64,000 nt of DNA from Pseudomonadota bacterium (GTDB lineage: Bacteria > Pseudomonadota > Alphaproteobacteria > Micavibrionales > Micavibrionaceae): contig JAKQEE010000151.1 in the NCBI GenBank assembly GCA_029558635.1, forward strand, positions 1 through 64,000, given 5' to 3'. Positions 37,163-46,107 of the stretch are shown here, in pieces. A program made the position numbers and the translations under genes. A model generated the notes under the pieces. The model did not search any database. It saw only the letters and a list, made by a program, of their open reading frames with translations, and was not told where the DNA came from. Numbering within the stretch: position 1 is the stretch's first letter; every line of letters starts with the position of its first letter.

Positions 37163-38453
37163 GTATATAGCTATCGCTCTGGCAGTTATCCTGGTGGGGA
37201 CCCTCTTCGCTGTTGTTAAACAGGTGGGAGTGGGTTCGTTTGAGTTTGCGGCTCATATTGTCGGGGGTGTTTTGTGTTTTGTTGGATATTTTATGATTTC
37301 CAAGACGCAGAAAGAGCTGATGCGGGCCGAACAGGTCTGTCAACAGCTCTCCCGCGGTGACTTTTCCGTCCGTATTCTCAATATTGAGGAAAAAGGCGAG
37401 GTTGGGGCGCTGCTTTACGGGATCAACGATATGGTCGATTACATGGATGCGTTTGTTCGTGAATCGACGGCCTGTATGGAGGCCGTGAGTCAGAATAAAT
37501 ATTACCGTAAAATTTTGCCGAACGGGATGCGCGGGAATTTGGCGCATGGCGCGTCGATCATCAATCGCGCGCTGGCCAGTGTCGGGGCAAAGATGGCCAA
37601 CTTTACCGAAGTGGCCAACGATGTCGACCAGTCCTTGTCGCAAGTTGTGGGTGATGTCACCCGTTCTGTCGATATGCTCAAGTCAACGGCCAACACGATG
37701 GAAAACACCGTGCGTCAAGCCAACCACAAAACCGAAGTGGCTGTGCAAGGCTCCGGCGATACCGCAATCTCCGTTGATACGATTTCGGCAGCTTCGGAAG
37801 AAATGTCCGCATCGATTGGCGAGATCAGCCAGCAGGTGACCAAAGCTTCGCATATTGCGGGGCAGGCTGTGGGCGAAGCTGAGCAGGCCAAGAAGATCGT
37901 GGTCGAGATGGTAGAAACCGCCCAGAAAATCGGGCAGGTCGTTCTCCTCATTGACGATATTGCAAAACAGACGAACCTGTTGGCACTTAATGCGACGATT
38001 GAGGCGGCGCGTGCCGGTGAAGCCGGTAAAGGGTTTGCGGTTGTGGCCAACGAGGTCAAGAATTTGGCCGAACAAACCACACAGGCTACCGATGAAATCC
38101 GCCAGCAAATCGGTGCTATTCAGGAGGCCACCGATTCAACTGCCAAATCGTTCGAGGGCATTGCTCATATCATTGAGGATATCAACCAGTATACCGCCAA
38201 TATTTCGGCTGCTGTTGAAGAGCAAAGCGCTGCGTCGCGCGAGATTGCTTCGAGCGCCCAGCGTGCTTCGTCGGGGACGGGTTCCGTGTCCGCTAGCATG
38301 GGCGAGTTGTCGGCTGAAATCGGTGCGGTCAGCGAAGCGGCAGGACAGGTGATGGGCCTGACTGATGAGCTGTCCACCAAAACGGTTGCCGACGTTAAGT
38401 CCTTGCTCGATAAAATGGGAAAGTTTATGGAGGAATTGCGCAAGGTGGCATAA
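37131..38453 (+). CDS. methyl-accepting chemotaxis protein
   Basis: The 440-residue product has two transmembrane helices near the N-terminus ([19 protein letters not shown] and the next) with almost no periplasmic sensor domain. A HAMP-like region follows, then a long coiled-coil signalling domain with the hairpin tip [23 protein letters not shown]. This is the classic receptor tip that binds CheA and CheW. The likely input is the PAS protein encoded immediately upstream. The che operon of this window may receive the signal. Confidence 0.93.
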   Translation: MTNLSSLSKAKYIAIALAVILVGTLFAVVKQVGVGSFEFAAHIVGGVLCFVGYFMISKTQKELMRAEQVCQQLSRGDFSVRILNIEEKGEVGALLYGINDMVDYMDAFVRESTACMEAVSQNKYYRKILPNGMRGNLAHGASIINRALASVGAKMANFTEVANDVDQSLSQVVGDVTRSVDMLKSTANTMENTVRQANHKTEVAVQGSGDTAISVDTISAASEEMSASIGEISQQVTKASHIAGQAVGEAEQAKKIVVEMVETAQKIGQVVLLIDDIAKQTNLLALNATIEAARAGEAGKGFAVVANEVKNLAEQTTQATDEIRQQIGAIQEATDSTAKSFEGIAHIIEDINQYTANISAAVEEQSAASREIASSAQRASSGTGSVSASMGELSAEIGAVSEAAGQVMGLTDELSTKTVADVKSLLDKMGKFMEELRKVA

Positions 38454-38529
38454 GCTGCGCTTTTTATCCATTTTTAACATTTGCGAAAGGGCATTCTGGT
38501 ACACTGAAATGTCAATGAAAGGTGGTCAG

Positions 38530-38700
38530 ATGCCCTTTTTGTTTATTAAATCGTGGTTCCGTGACGAGCGCGGCGCGACAGCCGTCGAGTACGGGTTGGT
38601 GGCCGCCGGTATTGCCTTGGCGATTGCCGTGGCGGTGTTTGCTCTGGGCGACACGATTATCGGGATGTTTGACGAGATTACGGCTTATCTCCAGTCTTAA
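38530..38700 (+). CDS. flp: Flp/Fap-type pilin
   Basis: The 56-residue product is a class IVb Flp prepilin. After the basic leader (WFRDERG) the mature helix is ATAVEYGLVAAGIALAIA, with the Glu-Tyr pair at positions 5-6 typical of the Tad/Flp system. Two earlier in-frame ATG codons exist, but AAGGTGG stands just before the one at 38530. No tad assembly genes are near, so they must be elsewhere. Confidence 0.9.
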   Translation: MPFLFIKSWFRDERGATAVEYGLVAAGIALAIAVAVFALGDTIIGMFDEITAYLQS

Positions 38701-38777
38701 ATTCCACAGCTTATTTTAGGGGCTGGATATTCCTGTGCGTTATGCCATATTGATGGTATGACATTGGAGGATTTTTC

Positions 38778-39014
38778 ATGAAACAAAATATTGGAAATAC
38801 TGACAAGATCGTTCGCATTATCGCGGGCGTTGCGTTGTTGTCTTTGCTGGTTCTTATGGAAGGCGATGCGAAATGGCTGGGTTTGATCGGTCTGGTCCCG
38901 ATCGGGACGGCTTTGATCGGCTGGTGTCCGCTTTATGTCCCGCTGGGGCTTAGCACGAAATGCGGTAAAGGCGAATGCTGTGGCGGCGGGAACTGCGGTT
39001 CTAAGACGGAATAA
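38778..39014 (+). CDS. DUF2892 family membrane protein
   Basis: This is a 78-residue protein with the DUF2892 (YgaP transmembrane-like) pattern: QNIGNTDKIVRIIAGVALL, then GLIGLVPIGTALIGWCPLY and PLGLSTKC. It has two transmembrane helices, and ends in a cysteine-rich tail (KCGKGECCGGGNC), more cysteine-rich than many members. TTGGAGG precedes the ATG. Its last 14 bases overlap the end of the convergent gene at 39001. Confidence 0.88.
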   Translation: MKQNIGNTDKIVRIIAGVALLSLLVLMEGDAKWLGLIGLVPIGTALIGWCPLYVPLGLSTKCGKGECCGGGNCGSKTE

Positions 39015-39384
39015 AGTGGGTTTCGTCTGACTCTGATCTGGCCCAACTTGTGACTTTTCCGTTTTGGATGGTTACGGCGGTGGGTTCGGGTTTGCCGTTA
39101 AATGTGGAATAGGTCCAGACTTCCGAGTTTGGACCTGTTTTATTTTTGAGGTCCGGTGGGCCGAATGTGGCGGTCAATTGTGCGGCGCTCATGCCCGCCC
39201 AGAGCGTTTCAACGACGCTGCCGTCATTTGGGTATCTGCGCGGTTGGGGAGTGCCCTGTGAGCCCTCCAGACCCTCCAGATTGCCAAAGGCACGGCTTAA
39301 GGCACGTTTCAGCATAAAGAGGATCAGGCCGATGATCCAGCCGACAATCAAACCTTTAAACCAACGTGCGATAAAGAGAAGCAT
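39001..39384 (-). CDS. membrane-anchored hypothetical protein downstream of lepA
   Basis: The product of 127 residues has an N-terminal membrane helix (GLIVGWIIGLILFML) and a small soluble domain with an SmpA/OmlA-like look (LWAGMSAAQLTATFGPPDL and VTIQNGKVTSW). It starts eight bases after the lepA stop on the same strand, so it is likely cotranscribed. The role is unknown. Confidence 0.7.
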   Translation of the reverse strand: MLLFIARWFKGLIVGWIIGLILFMLKRALSRAFGNLEGLEGSQGTPQPRRYPNDGSVVETLWAGMSAAQLTATFGPPDLKNKTGPNSEVWTYSTFNGKPEPTAVTIQNGKVTSWARSESDETHFIPS

Positions 39385-39392
39385 GGGCAGGC

Positions 39393-41207
39393 CTACTTCT
39401 CATCCCCCATTTTGAGGGCGGCGATAAAGGCGCTTTGGGGGATTTCGACGTTGCCGAACTGGCGCATTTTCTTTTTCCCCTCTTTCTGTTTGTCGAGGAG
39501 TTTGCGCTTCCGTGTGATGTCACCGCCGTAACATTTGGCGGTCACGTCTTTTCTCATTGCCGAAATATCTTCGCGGGCGATGATTTTTCCGCCGATGGCT
39601 GCCTGAACCGCGATTTTGAATAGCTGGCGCGGGATCAGCTCTTTGAGGCGTTCGCAGAGTTGCCTGCCGCGGCGTTCGGCTTGGGAGCGGTGGACGATCA
39701 TCGCGAGGGCGTCGACCGGTTCCTGATTGACCATCACATCCATTTTGACGAGGTCGCCTGCGCGGAAATCCTCGACGTGGTAATCAAAGCTCGCATAGCC
39801 GCGTGAAATGGATTTCAGGCGGTCGTAGAAATCGAACACGATCTCGTTAAGCGGCAGGTGGTATTCGAGCATGGCGCGGTTGCCGACGTAGGACAGGTTG
39901 ATCTGTTCGCCACGCCGTTCTTCGCAGAGTTTCAAAAGTCCGCCCAGATATTCGTCGGGGGTCAGGATGGTGGCTTTAATCCACGGCTCGTAAATTTCCT
40001 TGATGCGCTGGACTTCGGGCATATCGACGGGGTTGTATATTTCGCGTTTGCTGCCGTCGGTCAAATCAAGTTTGTAGACCACGCTCGGCGCGGTGGGGAT
40101 CAGGTCGAGATCGAATTCGCGTTCCATCCGTTCCTGAATAATCTCCATATGCAGAAGGCCTAGGAACCCGCAGCGGAAGCCCATGCCGAGCGCCTGAGAG
40201 CTTTCCTGTTCATAGTGGAGCGAGGCGTCGTTCAATGCGAGTTTTCCGAGAGAGTCGCGCAGCTTTTCAAATTCGGAACTGTCGACCGGAAAGAGCGAGC
40301 AAAATACCATCGGGATTGATGGTTTAAAACCGGGGAGGGGCGTGACTTTGTCCGCAAAGCGTTCTTCGGTGATGGTGTCGCCCACTTTTGTTTCCGAGAT
40401 TTCCTTGATGGCGGCGGTGATAAATCCCATCTCGCCGGGGCCCAATTCGTCGATGACGATATGTTTGGGGGTGAAAATACCTACGCGTTCGATCTCGCGC
40501 GTGGCCTTTGTCCCCATAAAGCGGACTTTCATCCCTTTGCGCAAATAGCCGTCAATCACGCGGACCAGAATGACCACACCGAGATAGGCGTCGTACCATG
40601 AGTCGACGAGGAGGGCTTTGGTCGGTGCGCTGGCGTCGCCTTTCGGCGGGGGCAGGCGCTCGTGAATGGCTTCCAGCAGTTGGTCGATATTGATGCCCGA
40701 TTTGCCCGATACGCACACGGCGTCGCTTGCGTCGATGCCGATGACGTCTTCGATTTGTTCTCTTACACGTTCGGGTTCGGCGGCGGGGAGGTCGATCTTG
40801 TTGATGACCGGAATAATGTCGTGGTTGTTGTCGATGGCCTGATAGACGTTGGCCAATGTTTGCGCCTCGACGCCTTGGGTCGAGTCGACAACGAGGAGTG
40901 ATCCTTCGCAGGACGCCAGCGAGCGGGAGACTTCGTAGGTGAAGTCCACGTGGCCCGGCGTGTCCATGAGGTTATATTGGTACGTCTCGCCATTTTTGGC
41001 GGTGTAATTCAGGCGCACGGTCTGGGCTTTGATGGTGATACCGCGCTCGCGCTCGATCTCCATATTGTCGAGGACTTGCTCTTTCATCTCGCGGTCGGTC
41101 AGGCCGCCGCAGGACTGGATCAGGCGGTCGGCAAGCGTCGACTTCCCATGGTCAATGTGGGCGATAATGGCAAAGTTTCTGATTTTATCTAGCGGCGTGG
41201 TCGTCAT
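39393..41207 (-). CDS. lepA: elongation factor 4 (LepA)
   Basis: The 604-residue product is LepA/EF4, a ribosome-binding GTPase that aids translation under stress. It has [31 protein letters not shown] and [11 protein letters not shown], and the LepA-specific C-terminal domain with [12 protein letters not shown] and [15 protein letters not shown]. The ATG at 41207 is right after AGGGGTT, part of a small hairpin. A TTG at 41219 would add four residues. Confidence 0.97.
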   Translation of the reverse strand: MTTTPLDKIRNFAIIAHIDHGKSTLADRLIQSCGGLTDREMKEQVLDNMEIERERGITIKAQTVRLNYTAKNGETYQYNLMDTPGHVDFTYEVSRSLASCEGSLLVVDSTQGVEAQTLANVYQAIDNNHDIIPVINKIDLPAAEPERVREQIEDVIGIDASDAVCVSGKSGINIDQLLEAIHERLPPPKGDASAPTKALLVDSWYDAYLGVVILVRVIDGYLRKGMKVRFMGTKATREIERVGIFTPKHIVIDELGPGEMGFITAAIKEISETKVGDTITEERFADKVTPLPGFKPSIPMVFCSLFPVDSSEFEKLRDSLGKLALNDASLHYEQESSQALGMGFRCGFLGLLHMEIIQERMEREFDLDLIPTAPSVVYKLDLTDGSKREIYNPVDMPEVQRIKEIYEPWIKATILTPDEYLGGLLKLCEERRGEQINLSYVGNRAMLEYHLPLNEIVFDFYDRLKSISRGYASFDYHVEDFRAGDLVKMDVMVNQEPVDALAMIVHRSQAERRGRQLCERLKELIPRQLFKIAVQAAIGGKIIAREDISAMRKDVTAKCYGGDITRKRKLLDKQKEGKKKMRQFGNVEIPQSAFIAALKMGDEK

Positions 41208-41228
41208 AACCCCTCTCAATAAGGGGTT
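41208..41228 (-). promoter_or_regulatory. hairpin over the lepA ribosome binding site
   Basis: On the minus strand AACCCC (41228-41223) pairs with GGGGTT (41213-41208) directly before the ATG, with the loop TTATTGAGA. The stem includes part of the purine-rich GAGAGGGG ribosome binding site. This may tune translation of lepA; it is inference. Confidence 0.35.
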
Positions 41229-41257
41229 ACGGCCTGTTTTTCAATGGAAATTTAGAC

Positions 41258-42808
41258 TCAGGAGGGGGAGGCCGAGGAATAGGCAACTGTCTGGTGTTTT
41301 GGGGCTGCTTTTTTGCGGTTTTTGATGACATCATCCCCCAATTGGTCAAAGGGGATCAGTTTGGCTTTCATCATGGTCATGATGACATATTGGCGGTTTT
41401 CATCATTTTGAATGGAGCGGATCAGGGCCAGCATTGATTCTGCCGTGTGGTGTACGGGGACTCCATATCGATCAATGCGGTATTCCAGACCTTTAGGCCC
41501 GCCGTTATAGGCCAAAGCCGCCAGAATGTTATTACCGAACTCGTCGTACTGTTCTTCAAAATAGCATTGCCCAGTTGCCGAGTTGTAATCTTCGTCCAGA
41601 CGGAACCTTTTCCAGTCGAGAGGTTCTCCGAAACAGCTTTGGGCCACTTTTTTTGCGGTTGCGGGCATCACTTGCGCTATACCGATTGCGCCTTTAATTG
41701 ACGTTACAGGGTTGCCGTATCTGTCCAATTGATTGCCCGAAGATTCAGTCAAAATCAGTTTCTCAAAAAATTCTTCACGATTCATATGAAGCATTTTATG
41801 GGCTGCTTTGAGCAATAGGTGTTCATATCGCGGGTTGTTCAAAAGGGCATCAATGTCCCATGGGGACTTTGAAGTGGCGCGAAGGGAATAATGTCTTGCC
41901 TTTGAGTTTAAAGAATGTTTGGGGCCGAAATAATCAGCTTTGCCAGAGACCAAGGGTGGAAAATTATAGTCCCATGAAGCTCGTATGGCCTTATATTCTT
42001 TGGGTTTCGGGACGTCGGCCTGAACGGATGCAACAGGCTCTTTGGTCTCGGGTTCAATATTTGGTTCGCCGGATGCGGACGTAAATGCGTTGCCCAAGGT
42101 TAGAGAGGCGGTCAGGCCCACCACACCCAATGTTGAAACAGCGGCGGTCCTAAAAGAAACAGGCATATTGATTGTGCCGCCGATGGCTCTTTTGACATCG
42201 CGGGTTTCGGTTTTGATGGTGATTCCCAATTCTTTTTTCATGTCGTTTGCAAACAGGCGAATTTCTTTTGCAAAGGACGCGGTTTCTTTGGCAACGAAGT
42301 TCGTTGCCGCGCCGATATAGGGGCCTAGAGTTCTGCGGACTGCCGGATAAGCAGTGTTTTTCAGGAACGGGACCAGTTTTCTTTTTGCGTTGCCGAATTG
42401 CTCTGCGCCGAATTCCATGGCCATTTCTCCCCACAGGCGCAAGGTGGCTTTTGCGGTCAGCGGGTCTTTAGCCTGTTCGGAGGATGCATCAGGAGTGGGT
42501 TTGACAAAGCTTGTCATACCTATTCCGTCCAAAGCCATGTCGCGGTATTTGGTCAGGATTTTTAGGTGGGTTCCCAAAAATTCGGTGGTTTCATCTTTGA
42601 TGTTCAGGGCTTTTCTTCGGGCGATTTCTGCGGTGACGGCTTTAATCGGCGCGGTAAAGATTTGATCGGCGTGTTTGAGGATGGTTTTCTTTGATGCATG
42701 GGCGAGGCTTTGCGCAGCACGGCCTTGTTTCATCACAGCATCGTGGTTGTCCCAGTTGATTGCGGGGACGCTGCCTGATCCATTCCGGGCCGATGGGAAG
42801 GGGGCCAT
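41258..42808 (-). CDS. lytic transglycosylase-domain protein with unusual N-terminal region
   Basis: The 516-residue protein has a C-terminal SLT-type domain (about 340-450) with the catalytic Glu in KLILTESSGNQLDRYGNP and the typical SIKGAIGIAQVMPATAKKVA and ALAYNGG. The first 200 residues are helical, without a signal peptide; a hydrophobic segment VSTLGVVGLTASLTLGNAF sits at about 225. The layout suggests that the protein is anchored or exported by an unusual path. It would cut peptidoglycan. It is the first of four unusual genes up to 47.5 kb. AAAGGTG precedes the ATG. Confidence 0.82.
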   Translation of the reverse strand: MAPFPSARNGSGSVPAINWDNHDAVMKQGRAAQSLAHASKKTILKHADQIFTAPIKAVTAEIARRKALNIKDETTEFLGTHLKILTKYRDMALDGIGMTSFVKPTPDASSEQAKDPLTAKATLRLWGEMAMEFGAEQFGNAKRKLVPFLKNTAYPAVRRTLGPYIGAATNFVAKETASFAKEIRLFANDMKKELGITIKTETRDVKRAIGGTINMPVSFRTAAVSTLGVVGLTASLTLGNAFTSASGEPNIEPETKEPVASVQADVPKPKEYKAIRASWDYNFPPLVSGKADYFGPKHSLNSKARHYSLRATSKSPWDIDALLNNPRYEHLLLKAAHKMLHMNREEFFEKLILTESSGNQLDRYGNPVTSIKGAIGIAQVMPATAKKVAQSCFGEPLDWKRFRLDEDYNSATGQCYFEEQYDEFGNNILAALAYNGGPKGLEYRIDRYGVPVHHTAESMLALIRSIQNDENRQYVIMTMMKAKLIPFDQLGDDVIKNRKKAAPKHQTVAYSSASPS

Positions 42809-43004
42809 AACACACCTTTATTCATTTTGTTTTGACACTACCGCAGTCGGGTTTGACGTTTATGATGCCCCTTTGTGGGCTGCGGCTTTCTAGGAGCCTT
42901 ATTTGGTGCAGCGCGAGGCGTTTGTCAATATCCGATTAGTAAGAAGATTCTCATATTATGACTATTTTTGCAAGGTTTTTTGTGGTTTGCGGTGTCCGCA
43001 AAAT

Positions 43005-43035
43005 CAAAACCCCCGCTTGCGGCAGGGGGTTTGGA
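43005..43035 (-). terminator. terminator downstream of the 323-residue gene
   Basis: AAACCCCC (43007-43014) pairs with GGGGGTTT (43025-43032). On the minus strand the stem is followed by TTTTGATTTT. A second small hairpin TTTGCGG/CCGCAAA lies at 42986-43002. The rest of 42809-43055 has no gene. Confidence 0.75.
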
Positions 43036-43055
43036 AAATTTTGGTTTGGGCAAGA

Positions 43056-44027
43056 TTAGTGAGGCTCAAGCGCCATTTCCTGAGCTTTGGTCATGACTTG
43101 GTGGGCTTTGGCCGGATCATTCAAGTTTCCGCTCAATTTTTGTTCCAGCTTCTTCAGCTCGTTCTGACTCAAGGTATTCGGATTGCCCTCAATGTCCTTG
43201 ACGTTGTCGACCATGGCCTGAATTTTGGCGGCATCAACTACGCCTTGTTGCACGATGGCATCCAGAACTTTTTTGGTTTCGATGAACTGGCTGACAGGAC
43301 TTGCTGTGGGTGCAGGGTGTGGGGTGTTCCCGCTTCCCGCTTCTTTAACCAGTCCGGTGAACGGGGCGTTCCCACCACGTACCATGGCGCGGGAGAGTTT
43401 CTCAGCGGTATCCGGATTCGAGAGCTCATCAATCGCAGTCTTCATTGAACCCGTGGCCCGCCCTTCAGTGGCTCCGGTCCTGATTACTGTATCCAGATCG
43501 TTCATACGCTTATAATTGATTTCCGGCATTTTTTTCTGTTCTGCGTAAATCATATCATCGCAATTCTGGACAAACTCCGTCGTATCAATGCCGAAGGCTT
43601 GCAGCACGAGGGCAAAGCTTTTGAATGTTCCAAGCAGGTTGATACCAGGTTTGAATCCACCTTTGATCAGATCGAACAGGTCACTTGATTCTTTGGCTAG
43701 CAAATCCTTTTGAGACTTCTGTCTTTCCAGCATCAGTTCAAGAGTTTTTTCCGCCCCATCTTTTATCAGAGTGGCGCGAAGGTCTTGCAGGTTCTTCCAT
43801 AGAGTGGGCGTGATATTTCTGACGATATTTCCGAATTCTATGTCTTTTTCGAACGTACCGGCATCGAACTCAATGCGGAGCATATCAAGAAGGGCAATCT
43901 GTTGACCACGCACGTCCCCAGATTCAATAGCCTTGTCATAACGGAACTTCGCCTGTTGCCGTTGACGGCTCAGGTCGATTTGGTTCTGTTGTTGATTGGC
44001 ATTCATTGTTTCAGTTGGTTCTGCCAT
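43056..44027 (-). CDS. hypothetical protein, mostly helical
   Basis: The 323-residue product begins MAEPTETMNANQQQNQIDLS and is rich in Q, K, E and A. It looks mostly alpha-helical, with likely coiled-coil parts, a hydrophobic stretch (FKSFALVLQAFGI) and a Pro-rich linker near 240. There is no signal peptide and no known family. GAAGGGTG precedes the ATG, and a strong promoter candidate lies at 44083-44111. It is in line with the next unknown gene on the same strand. Confidence 0.65.
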   Translation of the reverse strand: MAEPTETMNANQQQNQIDLSRQRQQAKFRYDKAIESGDVRGQQIALLDMLRIEFDAGTFEKDIEFGNIVRNITPTLWKNLQDLRATLIKDGAEKTLELMLERQKSQKDLLAKESSDLFDLIKGGFKPGINLLGTFKSFALVLQAFGIDTTEFVQNCDDMIYAEQKKMPEINYKRMNDLDTVIRTGATEGRATGSMKTAIDELSNPDTAEKLSRAMVRGGNAPFTGLVKEAGSGNTPHPAPTASPVSQFIETKKVLDAIVQQGVVDAAKIQAMVDNVKDIEGNPNTLSQNELKKLEQKLSGNLNDPAKAHQVMTKAQEMALEPH

Positions 44028-44082
44028 TTTTTTTCACCCTTCATTAAAACTTATATTTTTTATACATGCAGTTTTCCAGTAC

Positions 44083-44111
44083 ATCATATATAAATATGGT
44101 TCCAGAGTCAA
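44083..44111 (-). promoter_or_regulatory. sigma70-type promoter of the 323-residue protein gene
   Basis: On the minus strand TTGACT (44111-44106) and TATGAT (44088-44083) are 17 bases apart. The predicted start lies about 49 bases before the ATG. GTACTGGAAA follows the -10 box, as also at 36512-36541. Confidence 0.6.
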
Positions 44112-44148
44112 ATTTTATACATTTGTCTGTCTGGGTTGGTTTATCTTT

Positions 44149-45873
44149 TTAAGGTCCGGTTCTGACCAAGTCCTCAACCATCATTTTGGCAACTTCCGGC
44201 ACTTTTCCGGATTTGACCAGAACGTCTTCTGCATTTCTTGAGAATGTAGAGACCTCGCTGGATCGCAGTATGTTCTTCGTGGAAAGTTCATCCCCTTCGC
44301 CCACTTTCATATTGGTCGATTGTTTCCAGACGGCAACCAGTTTGTCTGCAACATCTTGGTTCAAGCTTCCCTCCTCACAAATCTGGTCAAGAGTGTGCTT
44401 GAACTGAGCGCCGTTGACGCCTTTTTCAGACGTTTGAGAGGTTGTGGGTTCTGCTGTCTGCGTTGTCGGGGCTGTCGTTTGTGGTGTGACAAACTCGCGG
44501 CCAGCCAAAAATGGAGCATACGGCGCGGACACCGCAGAAGTGGCTTCGGTTTTTTGTTTTCCGGCGAGGATGCTTTGAGCTTGAGCCGTTGATACTACCT
44601 TTTCAGCTTCGGGGGCTTTTGATTTAATTTCCAAAAAATATGCGCCCGCTTCAATTTGGAAGTTTGTTACATCCTTGAATTCCGGGTTTTCTCGCACCTT
44701 GTCCCCATCATTGCCGTTCAGGGAATAGGCCTCGGCAGCCTTCATCAACTTTTCCTTGAACTCGGGCGACCAGTTTGCTGCTATGACAGCCCAGTCTGCT
44801 TGGTATGATAGATCCTTGAAACCATCGCCTTTTCCGAGTTGGTCAAAAGGCTCAAGCAACAATGTCGGGGGCATAATATTGGCGGTAGACATCCCTAATG
44901 TTGGATGGGCTGCGTAATCAATTTCTATTGCACCATACCCCAGACCTAAGGCAAAAACGGAAGCTGTTCCTAATCTCAAGGAAAAAGGTGAGTGAGCATC
45001 TCCCCACACGTTCAACCCATGGAAAGGAGCCTTCAGTGGGCCGGTTACGAAATTCATGGTTGCTCGGGCTGCCCCGAAAACAGGATTCTGGGATGGGTGG
45101 GTCAAGTGGTTCTTTGCAAAGTATGCATCAAGTCTGGACAGAGTCCTTTCACTGACGGGCCTTCCTGCTTCCAGTTCTTGTAGGGCGCTAATGGGACTAA
45201 GTGTTTTGCCATTGCGTGCGGCTTCCACACTTGTATAAGCTTTGCTGGTAGAAATCTCGTTGTTAAGGCGGTCTAGTGCCTCCTCAACTTTTCTTGAGTC
45301 TGTTTCAGAAAGTTTTCCTTTGATGCGCAGTCGGTTCAGCGTTTTTCCTACTTCTCTTAAATTATTTTGCATGGTCGCGAGATCTAGAGAAGGGGTGTCA
45401 GGAACATTGTGGGCCGCTTGATTTTTTGGGGCTTTACCAGACTCAGGTTCTGTTTTTGGCGCATCTTCCGCTTTGGGCTGTTGGCGAGGAGGATGTGGCG
45501 TATCTTTCGGTGACGGGGGTGGAGTGTGCGCTGCTTTTGCTCCATCGTCGCGGATAAGCTCGGTCATTAATTTGCGGTTTTGAGAACGTGGGGAAAAGTC
45601 GCGACCCAGCATATCAAAGAAGGCGTTGTCCGCCTGAGCGGGGGTCATGTTTTTGGACTCTGTTGCCGCTTTGATGTAGTCGGTGTAGGCCGTTTTCAGA
45701 CCGTGGGAGACGCCCAGATCTTCCCAGGCTTTGAAATCATGGAGTTTTCCGCCACGGGCTTTCTGGATGACATCATCCAAAAGCACTTCGTGTTTCGAGA
45801 CTGCGCGCGCTACGCTGAGATCCCCTGTGTTGGTCAGATCCCGGATGATTCTGCTGAGAGCACCTTTATTCAT
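44149..45873 (-). CDS. large hypothetical protein with Pro-rich linker
   Basis: The product (574 residues) has a helical N-terminal part (MNKGALSRIIRDLTNTGDLS), a Pro/Lys/Glu-rich linker at about 112-160, a helical middle, one moderately hydrophobic segment (RLGTASVFALGLGYGAIEI) and another P/T-rich linker near 465. No signal peptide or known domain is found. GGAGGAAATAAAGC precedes the ATG. The gene is divergent from the gene at 46108 and belongs to the same unusual cluster. Confidence 0.65.
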   Translation of the reverse strand: MNKGALSRIIRDLTNTGDLSVARAVSKHEVLLDDVIQKARGGKLHDFKAWEDLGVSHGLKTAYTDYIKAATESKNMTPAQADNAFFDMLGRDFSPRSQNRKLMTELIRDDGAKAAHTPPPSPKDTPHPPRQQPKAEDAPKTEPESGKAPKNQAAHNVPDTPSLDLATMQNNLREVGKTLNRLRIKGKLSETDSRKVEEALDRLNNEISTSKAYTSVEAARNGKTLSPISALQELEAGRPVSERTLSRLDAYFAKNHLTHPSQNPVFGAARATMNFVTGPLKAPFHGLNVWGDAHSPFSLRLGTASVFALGLGYGAIEIDYAAHPTLGMSTANIMPPTLLLEPFDQLGKGDGFKDLSYQADWAVIAANWSPEFKEKLMKAAEAYSLNGNDGDKVRENPEFKDVTNFQIEAGAYFLEIKSKAPEAEKVVSTAQAQSILAGKQKTEATSAVSAPYAPFLAGREFVTPQTTAPTTQTAEPTTSQTSEKGVNGAQFKHTLDQICEEGSLNQDVADKLVAVWKQSTNMKVGEGDELSTKNILRSSEVSTFSRNAEDVLVKSGKVPEVAKMMVEDLVRTGP

Positions 45874-46107
45874 GCTTTATTTCCTCCATTACCCCACATT
45901 TTTTAGTATGTGGACACACGCCAAATTGAATGGGGATATTATATTTTTGGGAGCTTAAACCCTATATTCCCCTATATAGACGGTATCATACTATAATAGC
46001 TCTATAAAAGCAAATAAATATGAAAAAATAGTAAAGTAAAGCGGGCTGTTAACTCATTGGTCATAAAAAAAATATAAAATCTGTCTGAATTAGGATAGTA
46101 TTGGATT
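45874..46107. other. AT-rich divergent intergenic region
   Basis: This 234-base stretch separates the starts of two large unknown genes. It is much richer in A and T than its neighbours and has direct repeats of CCCTATAT (near 45959 and 45970), and a TATAAT at 45992-45997 without a good -35 box. Shared control of both genes is likely, but no operator could be assigned. Confidence 0.45.

Noticed and set aside
38530-38700. Complete Tad pilus locus around flp
   Set aside because: No tad ATPase, secretin, prepilin peptidase or membrane platform gene is in the window.
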